From NCBI RefSeq assembly GCF_007747655.1, contig NZ_CP036274.1, forward strand, positions 2,790,001-2,854,000: a DNA stretch of 64,000 bases, given 5' to 3'. Below the pieces are notes generated by a model, which ran no database searches, was not told the DNA's origin, and saw only the letters and a list, made by a program, of their open reading frames with translations. Shown here piece after piece: positions 1 through 8,808 of the stretch; position 1 is the stretch's first letter, and the number at the start of each line of letters is the position of its first letter. The translations under genes were made by a program, and so were the position numbers. The stretch is from Anatilimnocola aggregata. Lineage in GTDB: Bacteria > Planctomycetota > Planctomycetia > Pirellulales > Pirellulaceae.

Positions 1-303
1 TCGACGAGCCTCAACCCGGTCGGCCAAAGTTCTGTCACCCCCCCAAGGAATTCCTTAAACGCGGGATAGGTGCAATGCGAAAAGTCGGTAAAGGGGCCGT
101 ACCGTTCGCATCCTCCGCAAGCCTTTCAGTTTCACAACTGCGACAGATTGGTATGCCTCCCGCGAAATGCGGAAAACTGCCCGCGCAACCCCTCAACTCG
201 TGTGGACTTGTACTTTGATGTTGGGTAATCCTAATGCACTCGTACCTGCCGACGAATCCTCCCGCTAACTCAAAGTTTCACTCAGGCTCCGACGAGAAAG
301 AGC
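1..303. other. Intergenic, upstream of the LuxR-type gene
   Basis: No convincing ORF, RNA gene or strong promoter is visible. The stretch presumably holds the promoter of the downstream regulator, but I cannot place -35/-10 boxes with confidence. A purine-rich run (GACGAGAAAGAG) lies just before the ATG of that gene and can act as its ribosome binding site. Confidence 0.4.
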
Positions 304-1110
304 ATGACTGGTACGTCGCTGGAACCGCTAGCATTCGAAGACACTGAACGGATCTTCTCTGTACTGGGACAAGTGGGCGATCCCACGTTGCCCTTGAACC
401 TGGTCGAGCGAAAACGGAAATTGCTTGACGACGTCCGACAGTTAATCGACGCCGATGTTTACATCTGGTCCGCCGCCATCCCCGATCCGCAGCAACCCGA
501 TGTTATGACGACACAGTTACTGGATGGGGGCTGGACGAGCGAAGGGCAACGTGTGCAGGCTTACAAAGCGCTATCCAGCCCGCTGGTGAATCAAACGCTC
601 GCTCCGTTCAGCATCGAGGCCGCGCAGCAAATGCGGCACGTCACGCGGCTGCGTAGTGAGATTCTTACCGACGAGTGGATGCAGCAGCATGGGCAGGTCT
701 GGCATCTTTCTGGCCTCGACTACAGTCTATTCACGATCTATCCCCTCAGTCCCACCAGTTATAGCGGCACAGGCTTTCATCGCCTGCTGGGCAAGCCTGA
801 CTTCAACAAGCGCGAGCAAAGCATCGTCCACTTCACTTTCAAACATGTCGAGTGGTTTCATCGCCGCAACGTCGACCCATCGCACATCAAGGTACTGCTC
901 CTCAGCCCGCGCGAACGTCAAACGCTCATTCTCTTGCTCGGCGGCGACACCAAACGCGAAATCGCCGAAAAGCTGGGCATCAGTGAACACACGGTCGGCG
1001 ACTATACCAAGAACATCTACAAGCACTTCGGCGTGAACAGCCGGGGCGCGCTGCAGGCGTTTTTTATGAGCGGACAGTCGGCCAGTTCGCTGTCTACGGC
1101 AGAAACATAG
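304..1110 (+). CDS. LuxR-family transcriptional regulator
   Basis: DNA-binding regulator of 268 residues. The C-terminal part (about residues 199-256) is a typical LuxR helix-turn-helix: it starts with LSPRERQTL, continues with REIAEKLGISEHTVGDY as the recognition region and ends with NIYKHFGVNSR. The first 190 residues do not show a receiver aspartate pocket. They may be a divergent sensor domain of a type I cannot name, so the input signal is unknown. The gene stands alone, is followed by about 660 bases without a gene, and faces the minus-strand DUF1552/DUF1592 operon. The HTH assignment is firm; any target is not visible from sequence. Confidence 0.85.
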   Translation: MTGTSLEPLAFEDTERIFSVLGQVGDPTLPLNLVERKRKLLDDVRQLIDADVYIWSAAIPDPQQPDVMTTQLLDGGWTSEGQRVQAYKALSSPLVNQTLAPFSIEAAQQMRHVTRLRSEILTDEWMQQHGQVWHLSGLDYSLFTIYPLSPTSYSGTGFHRLLGKPDFNKREQSIVHFTFKHVEWFHRRNVDPSHIKVLLLSPRERQTLILLLGGDTKREIAEKLGISEHTVGDYTKNIYKHFGVNSRGALQAFFMSGQSASSLSTAET

Positions 1111-1770
1111 TGCAGGTAAATTACATCTTCTCCTGCGCGAGCTGCGACTTCGAGACTTCCTGGCCGCTGGCCTTGACGGCAAAACCAAGAGGTTTGGCGG
1201 GACGTGCCGGCCACGCTCAGCAACCATTCGGCCCATAGCCCGGGCGGTCGTCTTGCTGAGTACAACTTTTACCGATGAACAGCAGACGAAGCGACTGCTG
1301 CGGCCCTTTGGCTCTGAACTTTCGTGGTGACGCGGACCATGATCGCGCGTTTCTGAGAACGACATTCCGCCGCAGACATCTTCCGCCATAGATTGTTGCA
1401 ATGTAATTAAAATGTCATTGACATGTGGTCACTAGTTGTGTTTAATTCAAGTGGCCGTATTTTCGTGTGCCTCACTTCACAAGGCAGCGAGGTGAAGGGG
1501 CGGCAGGGGTTGGCCTAATTCCGGCAAGTGAAGCGGTGCGCGAGTTTCGTCCCACACTGAAACGATGGCTCGCGAGCGGAAACGGCAAAAGGGGGTGTTG
1601 ATAAAAGGGTCGCGTCATTCAGCCGTCAAACGCGCCGCACACGGGTTTGGCGCTAGGTTGGGTGGACAACGGGTGGGAGTTTTTCAACAAATTGGATGTG
1701 CGTACTCGTCGGTCAGACTACTTGGACCCAACGAAGACCCTTCACATTTGCGCCTGGAAAACGTGACCTC
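1111..1770. other. Intergenic region between the LuxR gene and the DUF1552 gene
   Basis: No supported gene. A 69-codon ORF at 1565-1774 has no recognisable family and no clear ribosome binding site. A short perfect inverted repeat (ATGTCA-T-TGACAT, 1412-1424) lies in an A/T-rich patch and could be an operator, but nothing links it to a gene. The two flanking genes converge here, so a terminator is expected, yet I see no strong hairpin with a T-run. Confidence 0.35.
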
Positions 1771-3186
1771 TTAAACTCGATTCAACGTGCCGGTGATTCC
1801 GGCAAATGAATCGGTCTCGACGCCAAAGCGTTGCAAGAGAGTCGTGAAAAGGAGGGCGAGGGGTTCTTCCTGGACGCGGGCTTCGCCTTGCCAGCCGGCA
1901 TCGGTGTCGATTCCCGCGCCCGCCTGGTTATCTTCGTTCCCTTTGCCGAACTTGAGATACCGGCCGTTAGTGAACCCCAGGTTTTTTCCGCCAGCCGAGA
2001 TAATCGGATAATTACGTGACAGGTGAAAGCTGCTCGAAGCAGAGCCATGCATCGCGAAGGTGTTATCCAGCATGTTGCCGTTGCCAGTCGGTTCGGGTGT
2101 GTCCTTCAGCCTTTGCACAAACCGGCCGAATTCTTCTGCCTGGTAGCGATTGTAGGTGCCGAGATTTTTCCAGCCATTGGGCTGCTTGACGGCGTGAGTC
2201 AGACCATGAGCACCGCCCAGGCCAACGGCTCTGGACAACAAATCGTGCGGACCTTCGCCGTTTTCGCGTCCCAGTTGGAACGTCGCCACACGCGTGGAAT
2301 CGCTGAGGAAGGCGAGATAGATCAGCTCATACATGGTTTGGAAGTAAAGCCGAGCTTCTGCCGGAGTGGCTTCCAAATGAAGGTTGCTGGTGTCGATCAC
2401 AGGAGTCGGCGTATCAATCCACTTCTGCGCTTTCGCCAGCTTAAGTTCGGTATCGCGCACGGCATCCAGATACTGCTTGAGCGTTTGCTGATCCTGCTTG
2501 GAAAGCGATTTTTCCAACGCCTTCGTATTCGCGATGAGCAAATCCAAGGCGCTCTTGCTTCTGGCCAGTCGAGCGTGAGCGTCCTTCCCACTGGTGACAA
2601 ACAGCGTGTCGAAAATCTGCTTCGGTTTGTTCATGGCCGGAATGGGGCGGCCTTCTTGGTTGAACGACTGTGTCTGCGCGCCGCGTGGACCACCGATGCC
2701 TCCGTTGGTCGACATCACGAGCGAAGCGTGACGGGTAAATTCCCCAGCATGCCCAGCAATGACCTGGTCGACGGAAACGGAGTTCTTATAGGGACCATGA
2801 CCGCCGATGTCCGCGCCGGTCAGAAATTGATCTGCGTTGGAATGTCCATGAACCTTTCGGGCAGCCGGGTGAGACAGGCCAGAGTAGATCGTGATATCAC
2901 TGCGTAGTGGTTCGAGTACGTCGAGGACCTTTGTCAGTTCGAAGTCCTTCTCACCACCGCGCGGGAACCAACTCCAATCACTCCACGCCGGGTCTGACTT
3001 GAGCGGCAGTCCGACACCATCCGGATGATAGACGCTCAAAAAACGCTTCGGCGTTGCGTTGGGAGATGAACTGGCGAGGGACAGCGATTCAAGCCACGGC
3101 AAGGCGAGCGCTACGCCAGTTCCACGCAGGAAGTTTCGACGATGAATGGTCACTGGTCTATTACTCACGGGTGGATTGGTCATCAC
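1771..3186 (-). CDS. DUF1552 domain protein, Tat-exported
   Basis: Secreted planctomycete protein of 471 residues. The N-terminus carries a twin-arginine signal (HRRNFLRGTG, R16/R17) followed by a hydrophobic stretch. The body has the hallmarks of DUF1552: the FLSVYHPDGVG block after the signal, the ELTKVLDVLEPLRSDITIYSGLSH block, and a HGHSNADQFLTG-type segment. The family's biochemical role is not established; members are encoded next to DUF1592 cytochrome-like proteins, as here. It is the second gene of a two-gene minus-strand operon: the upstream gene stops only 13 bases before this ATG. The family call is firm; the function is unknown. Confidence 0.9.
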   Translation of the reverse strand: MMTNPPVSNRPVTIHRRNFLRGTGVALALPWLESLSLASSSPNATPKRFLSVYHPDGVGLPLKSDPAWSDWSWFPRGGEKDFELTKVLDVLEPLRSDITIYSGLSHPAARKVHGHSNADQFLTGADIGGHGPYKNSVSVDQVIAGHAGEFTRHASLVMSTNGGIGGPRGAQTQSFNQEGRPIPAMNKPKQIFDTLFVTSGKDAHARLARSKSALDLLIANTKALEKSLSKQDQQTLKQYLDAVRDTELKLAKAQKWIDTPTPVIDTSNLHLEATPAEARLYFQTMYELIYLAFLSDSTRVATFQLGRENGEGPHDLLSRAVGLGGAHGLTHAVKQPNGWKNLGTYNRYQAEEFGRFVQRLKDTPEPTGNGNMLDNTFAMHGSASSSFHLSRNYPIISAGGKNLGFTNGRYLKFGKGNEDNQAGAGIDTDAGWQGEARVQEEPLALLFTTLLQRFGVETDSFAGITGTLNRV

Positions 3187-3199
3187 CGGTTTCCGACTC

Positions 3200-5821
3200 T
3201 TACTTCGAGTTGAATAAGTCGCTGCTCACGACTAAATGTATCAGGTCTGTAAGCTGATCTTTATTTTTTCTGAACTGGGCGGTCAGGCCATCGACATCCG
3301 CATGGTCGGCAAAGGTTAGTGGCCGACCAAGAGCATAAGCCAACATCTTGTGAACCATGGCCCTGGCAAACTGATCTTGCCGGTCTGCGAGTAGATACCG
3401 CTTGAGACCTTCTACTCCAGCCAGTTCTTGCTTGTTGAACAGGATCGAGGTGGCGTCCACCGGCTTGTTCTTGATGTTGGATCGCCAAGCACCCAAGGCA
3501 TCATAATTCTCAAAAGCGATTCCCCAGGGATCGATTCGAGAATGGCACGAAATGCAACTCGGCTTGTTGCGATGGTCGGCAATGCGTTCCTTGAGCGTCA
3601 TCTCCAGGATTCGAGGGTCCGTCAGATCGACTTTCGGAACATCAGCCGGCGGCGGCGGTGGAGGGTCCTGCAGAACGCGCTCCAGCAGCCAAACACCGCG
3701 CTTGAGCGGATGAGAATCGGCACCGTCGGAATTCATCGTCAACAGGCTCGCGGCAGTCAAGATTCCACCGCGGTTTGTTTGGGCAGTGCCGGGCACCCTG
3801 CGAAAATGAGGTCCGAACACGCCTGGAATGCCATAATGCTGGGCCAGTCGCTCATTGACCACGACATATTCTGAGTGCAAGAAGTCCATCACGCTGCTAT
3901 TGCTACGCAGGGCTTCTCGAAAGAAAGCGACCGGCTCTTCCCGCATCGCTTCTCGGAGCGCGGCATCTTTGACATGCGTGACGCTATCCATGCCGTCCAG
4001 TCCCAACCATTGCTCCACGAAGTGGTGTGAGAATCGCTGTGCGCGTGGATCGGCCAGCATTCGATCCACCTGCAGCTTCAAAACGGCGGGATCTCTTAGC
4101 GTCCCTTTTTGGGCCAGTTGCAGGAGCTGCTGGTCTGGCACGCTCGACCAGAGAAAGAATGAAAGCCGACTTGCCAACTCCTGTTCACTGATTGTTTCTG
4201 GTCTCTTTGCATCGGCTTTCTGAGTATCCTCAGCGGCTGATCGCTGAGTCAGGTAAAGAAACTCCGGTGTCGCCAGAACAGTGGCCAAGACTTCCAGCAT
4301 GGCCGGCTCAAACGCGTCAAAGTCAGAACGATACTTGGAAAGCAAGTCCATGAAAGGAAGAACTTCCTCAGCTACGACCGGACGCCGCCAGGCACGCTCA
4401 AGGAAGCGGGTGAGTACCTCCCGGCCGTAAACCTGCTCATCGTTCTTGTTCTTGCTCTCAATGAAGATGTTGGTATGGCTCGGCGGTGGCCAGTGATCGA
4501 AGTGAGGTGCGCTGACCTCGATATAATCCATCACTACTTGGAGTGCTTCCTTGCCGCCGCGAATACTCGATTCGTTGCGAATGTGCAGGAATTCATCCCG
4601 CCTGGGGAAAGTGGTCTCCAACTTGCGAAAAGGATTTCGCTGGATCTCGCTGAGCGGAATGTCGAACTCGATGAATTCCGGCTTGTCGGCCAGTGCCGTA
4701 ACCGGCATATCCCGCTGGCTGACGACTTGCGAGAAATTTGCGTTATTGCTGGTATGGGCACTGAAGATCAGTCGCAGACTGGCAAACTCTTCGGGCTCGT
4801 TCGTCGTGCGCCACGCGCGAATTCGCACACGCATCATCCCTTCATCGGGCAGAAAGCGATCCAGATTTATTTTCAACTCGCTAGATCGCGGGAGGATGAA
4901 TACTACGGGAGATACATCTGGGTTGTGGCCCGCAAATTCACCTGGCTGAGGAGCGGCGTTGCCGCCGGCAAACTGAATCCCATCGCCTGTTGATTGATTT
5001 AGCAGATGTGGCCTGTTCCGATGATTGCGATAGCTTTCTTCAGACTTATTGAAACGCTTGTTCTTATCGCCCGTCGCCTTGTTCATCACATCTTGCATCG
5101 AAATGATGTAGGTCACAGGCCGAGGACGTTCTCCGCTTACGGTCACTCGCTGCAGTGCTTTCAGTCCCAGCTCGCGATAGGCCTCGAATTGCGTGGTCGA
5201 CATCTGCAGCAAGTCGGAACTGTTCTTAAAGCCGTCGTCCGAAGCCGCCTCCGGTGGCAAGCTGTTGGCGATTGAATAGGGCAAACCGAGAAGATCCTGC
5301 AGCGCATAGTTGTATTCGTATTTCGTCATCCGGCGAAACGAAGAATGCTCCGCACGACTGCGGCGAACGACGGACGCTTTGTTCATTTCCTCGCTGAGCC
5401 AGTCGACAATTGTTTTACGATCGGCGTCGGCCAGCCGATACTCAGGCTCGTCTTCGGGCGGCATCTCGGAATTGCTAAGGACTTTGTAGATGCCCCGCCA
5501 ACGGTCAACGTCGGGGCCGGCCAATAAATCGGGATTCAACTGGTCGACGCGCAGATTCGCCATGGTCGAGTCAGGACCATGACAGCCGATGCATTTCTGG
5601 GCTAGAACCGGCCCAACGGACTTGCGGAACTGATCAAGATTGGCCGTGGGAACGGCAGGCGCTGCTCCCAGTTTTTTCTCGGCCTCTTTCAAGAACAGTG
5701 ATTTCGCTCGACCCGCGTCGCGGACCTCTCCCCAAGTCAGAGACGTGCCGACTGTTTCCGTCGAAAATGCACTGCAAATAATTCCGTGCACTAACAGGAA
5801 CGTGAAGATCAGAGTACGCAT
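3200..5821 (-). CDS. DUF1592 protein, planctomycetal cytochrome-like (PSCyt1/DUF1587/1595/1592/1588/1585)
   Basis: Large exported protein of 873 residues, probably periplasmic and possibly haem-binding. A CIGCHGPDS motif (about residue 77) sits in the N-terminal cytochrome-like domain. DUF1587, DUF1595, DUF1592, DUF1588 and DUF1585 blocks follow in the usual order. A second CxxCH (CISCHSRIDPWG) lies near the C-terminus in the DUF1588 region. I chose the ATG that gives a clean signal peptide (MRTLIFTFLLVHGIICSAFS); an in-frame ATG 33 bases upstream would add a polar extension. It is the first gene of the operon with the DUF1552 gene. Electron transfer linked to polysaccharide breakdown has been proposed for such proteins, but the sequence does not prove it. 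Confidence 0.88.
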   Translation of the reverse strand: MRTLIFTFLLVHGIICSAFSTETVGTSLTWGEVRDAGRAKSLFLKEAEKKLGAAPAVPTANLDQFRKSVGPVLAQKCIGCHGPDSTMANLRVDQLNPDLLAGPDVDRWRGIYKVLSNSEMPPEDEPEYRLADADRKTIVDWLSEEMNKASVVRRSRAEHSSFRRMTKYEYNYALQDLLGLPYSIANSLPPEAASDDGFKNSSDLLQMSTTQFEAYRELGLKALQRVTVSGERPRPVTYIISMQDVMNKATGDKNKRFNKSEESYRNHRNRPHLLNQSTGDGIQFAGGNAAPQPGEFAGHNPDVSPVVFILPRSSELKINLDRFLPDEGMMRVRIRAWRTTNEPEEFASLRLIFSAHTSNNANFSQVVSQRDMPVTALADKPEFIEFDIPLSEIQRNPFRKLETTFPRRDEFLHIRNESSIRGGKEALQVVMDYIEVSAPHFDHWPPPSHTNIFIESKNKNDEQVYGREVLTRFLERAWRRPVVAEEVLPFMDLLSKYRSDFDAFEPAMLEVLATVLATPEFLYLTQRSAAEDTQKADAKRPETISEQELASRLSFFLWSSVPDQQLLQLAQKGTLRDPAVLKLQVDRMLADPRAQRFSHHFVEQWLGLDGMDSVTHVKDAALREAMREEPVAFFREALRSNSSVMDFLHSEYVVVNERLAQHYGIPGVFGPHFRRVPGTAQTNRGGILTAASLLTMNSDGADSHPLKRGVWLLERVLQDPPPPPPADVPKVDLTDPRILEMTLKERIADHRNKPSCISCHSRIDPWGIAFENYDALGAWRSNIKNKPVDATSILFNKQELAGVEGLKRYLLADRQDQFARAMVHKMLAYALGRPLTFADHADVDGLTAQFRKNKDQLTDLIHLVVSSDLFNSK

Positions 5822-6123
5822 GGGCTGACTTGACTTTCCGCGCCAGTTCCACATTTCAAAACTTGTGCTCCAGCGGAGACAGGTCGATTGCAGGACGACA
5901 GGACGTTTGTCCGATTATTTTCCCATTTGAGATCCGCCTGGAACCGTTCCAGGCCCGAACCGACTCCAATCTAACATCGCGTTCGTTCGCGTGCATAACT
6001 CATTTGAAGCGACCTGGACGGATTTGACGCCGGGCTTTCGGAAGACGATCAATTCCACTTCCACGGTCCTCCGCTGAATCACCTACCCATTCAGCAAGAG
6101 TTCCTGGATCAATTCGTAGTTGG
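5822..6123. other. Intergenic spacer upstream of the DUF1592 operon
   Basis: No gene is seen. It lies upstream of the minus-strand DUF1592 operon and downstream of the minus-strand A-T-TE gene. It should therefore hold the promoter of the former and the end of the polysaccharide operon. I see no hairpin-plus-T terminator. Confidence 0.35.
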
Positions 6124-8808
6124 CTAGTTCTCAATCAACGAACGAATCGTCTCGGCCAGTCGGGGAATATTCCACGGCTTGAGTAGATCGCGATGCGAGC
6201 CTTCGATCTCTTGAACGGTCAGGCCGTTTTGAAAGAGGCCGGTCCAGCCCATTTCTCCCTGAGCACCCACATCCCATTGCGGCAGTTGACGTGAGGCTCG
6301 CAACAGATGGGCGCTACATGCCAGGGGCTGGGGGGCGTAGTTGCGAGCAGCCCGCGCGTTGGCAATGGCAATTCGGACGTAGTTGGGGGCCAGGTCAAAG
6401 ACCTCCGCGTCCCGTTGCTCTTTCGGAATGCCGCGTAACAGGCCACGCGCTCGAATCCATCCCACACGGCAACGTTCCCAAACATACGACCATGTTTCTC
6501 CGCGAGGAAGACAGCGGATGCATTGCAAGTGATATTTTGCCGAGGCGGAAAGTGGAATCCTGGGCAACTGGCCAATGTAAGAGTCCAACAAGATCAGCGA
6601 ACTCACTTGCTGTCCCGCCTGCTGTAACTGACGAGCTGCCTCGAAGGTGAACACGCCGCCCAGCGAAAAACCAAGCAAGCGGTATGGACCTTCCGGCTGC
6701 GCACGGCGAATGAGTCGCACGTAATGAGCAGCGATCTCTTCTATGGACTCGGGAGGATTGAGATCGTCCAAACCAGGAGGCTGCAAGCCGAAGACAGGCC
6801 GATTACCGCCGAGAGACTGGGCCAGGTGCCGGTACTTCAGCAGGTGCCCATCGATGCCGGGCAAGCAAAACAGCGGCGACAACTGCCCCTCGGGCTGGAG
6901 TCGCAAAATTGATTCCCAGGAACTGGACGACAGACCATCCTGAATATACTTGGCCACGGAACGCGGAGTCATGCGATCATGCATGAGAACCGCCATGGGA
7001 AGCCGCACACCAAATTCCTTTTCCAGTCGCAATCCCAAGCTCATTGCGGTCAGCGAGTCTCCATTCACAGTAAAAAAGCTGGTGTCGACTCCTGCATCTT
7101 CCTGGCGTAGTTCCCGCGCGAAGATCGCCGCCACTTGCGATTCCAGTGGTGATGCAGCCCGTTGCTCTCCCAGTGGAGAAACCTGCAAACCGGTCGGAGG
7201 CTCAGGAAGTTTTGAGCGGTCAACTTTGCCATTGGCTGTCAAGCAAAACTGCGGGACGGCGACCACATCCGAGGGCAGCATGTAGTCAGGAAGCGTGCTG
7301 GCTAGAAATAGCCGTAGCTGCTGATTCGTCAGCGAAACGAGCGAGCCATCATCTTGTGTCCGTGGCACCACATAAGCAATTAAGCGCACCCCCACATCGC
7401 GGCGGGCAACGACAACTGCTTCCCGAATGTCCGGATGGCGGATTAACTGGCTTTCGATTTCTCCCAATTCAATGCGATAGCCGTTGATCTTCACCTGGTG
7501 GTCAATCCGCCCCAGGAACTCCATCGTCCCATCGGGCATGTAACGACCTAGGTCGCCGGTTCGATAAAGTCGTTCCGGCGTACCGTCAATTCCGATTTCA
7601 GTAATAAAACGCTCGGCAGTAAGCTCCGGGCGATTGAGATAACCACGTGCGACACCGTCCCCACCGATTAAGAGCTCTCCGGCTTCTCCAGCGATGCAAT
7701 CCTCACCCTGTGCGTCTAGGATGCGAAAATATTGCCGTGACAGTGGGCGACCATAAGGAATGCTCTTCCAGTCCGGCGCAACCTCAACAACGCGATGGAA
7801 GCAAGACCAGATGGATACTTCGGTCGCGCCTCCCAGGCTGATCAGCTGAGCTCGAGGAAAGTGCGTCATCAGTCTCTCAGGCAACTTGAGGCTGATCCAA
7901 TCACCGCTGAGCATGACAAGCCGCAAGTGTTCGTAACAGTCGTAACTGAAGTCTGCGAGGAGCCGCAGCAACAGCTCCATCTGAGCGGGCACCGAATTCC
8001 AGACGGTGACTCGCTCGCGCTGCATTAAGTTGAATAGCGCGCGAGGATCTCGGATTTCTTCCATGGTCGCGAGCACGAGGCAGCCGCCCGCGGCGAATGT
8101 TCCGAAGACATCGTAGACGGATAAGTCAAATCCGAAGGGAGAAATCCCCAGCACGCGATCTTCACGCCCGATTTGAAAGCGCCGGTTGATATCCAGAATG
8201 GTATTCATCGCGGCGCCATGTTCGATCATGACGCCTTTGGGGGTTCCAGTGGAGCCCGAGGTATATAGAACGTAAGCCAGTTGACTTGGATCATCGGCTA
8301 GCGGCGCAACGGCCGCACCACTGCTCGAACTGGGGCTCACAAGCTGGTCCACGCAGCGGGCCAGTGGGCTTGTGGGTTTGGCGTAGGCGCGACGAAGCTC
8401 GGAGTCGTCGACAAAAAACTTGATGCGCGATTCAGGTGAGGAAGGGTCGATGGGCAGATACGCCGCCTGAGCGCGCAAAATACCAATCATTCCCACCAGC
8501 GTATCGACAGTTCGGGCGGCATCCAGTCCGATCAATTCTTCGTGCGGGCGCGGGGACTTCAACAATTCCTGCGCAACACTAGCCGAGCGCTCCTCCAGTT
8601 CCTGATACGTCACTCGCTCATTGCCGCAAACGACGGCAATCGCCTGTGGATTCCGTTCCGCATTCAAGAGAAAGGGATGATGCAAACAGGCAGGGCTGAC
8701 CGAGTCTCTTGGCGACAGCTGCATATGTGCAGCTGAATTTGGTAAGCGGCGATCCTCCTCCTCGGTATCGTACTGCAGTTGTTGGCCGATCAATTGAGAC
8801 GGGTTCAT
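6124..8808 (-). CDS. NRPS-like enzyme, adenylation-thiolation-thioesterase, predicted cysteine-activating
   Basis: Single-module NRPS-like enzyme of 894 residues without a condensation or cyclisation domain. Adenylation domain (about 45-540): TSGSTGTPKG at 183-192, FGFDLSVYDVFG at 225-236, LGGATEVSIW at 325-334, YRTGDLGRY at 415-423, NGK at 526-528. Thiolation domain: VNGDSL with phosphopantetheine Ser585. Thioesterase (about 645-890): GFSLGG with Ser715, Asp742 and a candidate His872. The pocket residues by position are D228 L229 Y232 N271 M299 S301 L325 I333 W334 K528, which match the known cysteine code of pyochelin/yersiniabactin-type domains. The product is unknown. It is the last gene of the export operon and overlaps the Wzz-like gene by 4 bases, so it should be co-translated with it. 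Confidence 0.9.
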   Translation of the reverse strand: MNPSQLIGQQLQYDTEEEDRRLPNSAAHMQLSPRDSVSPACLHHPFLLNAERNPQAIAVVCGNERVTYQELEERSASVAQELLKSPRPHEELIGLDAARTVDTLVGMIGILRAQAAYLPIDPSSPESRIKFFVDDSELRRAYAKPTSPLARCVDQLVSPSSSSGAAVAPLADDPSQLAYVLYTSGSTGTPKGVMIEHGAAMNTILDINRRFQIGREDRVLGISPFGFDLSVYDVFGTFAAGGCLVLATMEEIRDPRALFNLMQRERVTVWNSVPAQMELLLRLLADFSYDCYEHLRLVMLSGDWISLKLPERLMTHFPRAQLISLGGATEVSIWSCFHRVVEVAPDWKSIPYGRPLSRQYFRILDAQGEDCIAGEAGELLIGGDGVARGYLNRPELTAERFITEIGIDGTPERLYRTGDLGRYMPDGTMEFLGRIDHQVKINGYRIELGEIESQLIRHPDIREAVVVARRDVGVRLIAYVVPRTQDDGSLVSLTNQQLRLFLASTLPDYMLPSDVVAVPQFCLTANGKVDRSKLPEPPTGLQVSPLGEQRAASPLESQVAAIFARELRQEDAGVDTSFFTVNGDSLTAMSLGLRLEKEFGVRLPMAVLMHDRMTPRSVAKYIQDGLSSSSWESILRLQPEGQLSPLFCLPGIDGHLLKYRHLAQSLGGNRPVFGLQPPGLDDLNPPESIEEIAAHYVRLIRRAQPEGPYRLLGFSLGGVFTFEAARQLQQAGQQVSSLILLDSYIGQLPRIPLSASAKYHLQCIRCLPRGETWSYVWERCRVGWIRARGLLRGIPKEQRDAEVFDLAPNYVRIAIANARAARNYAPQPLACSAHLLRASRQLPQWDVGAQGEMGWTGLFQNGLTVQEIEGSHRDLLKPWNIPRLAETIRSLIEN

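Noticed and set aside
727-1401. 224-codon minus-strand ORF antisense to the LuxR gene
   Set aside because: It lies opposite a well-supported gene, is Arg/Ser-rich, and has no domain.
1565-1774. 69-codon plus-strand ORF between the LuxR and DUF1552 genes
   Set aside because: No recognised family, no good ribosome binding site, and amino-acid content typical of random GC-rich frames.
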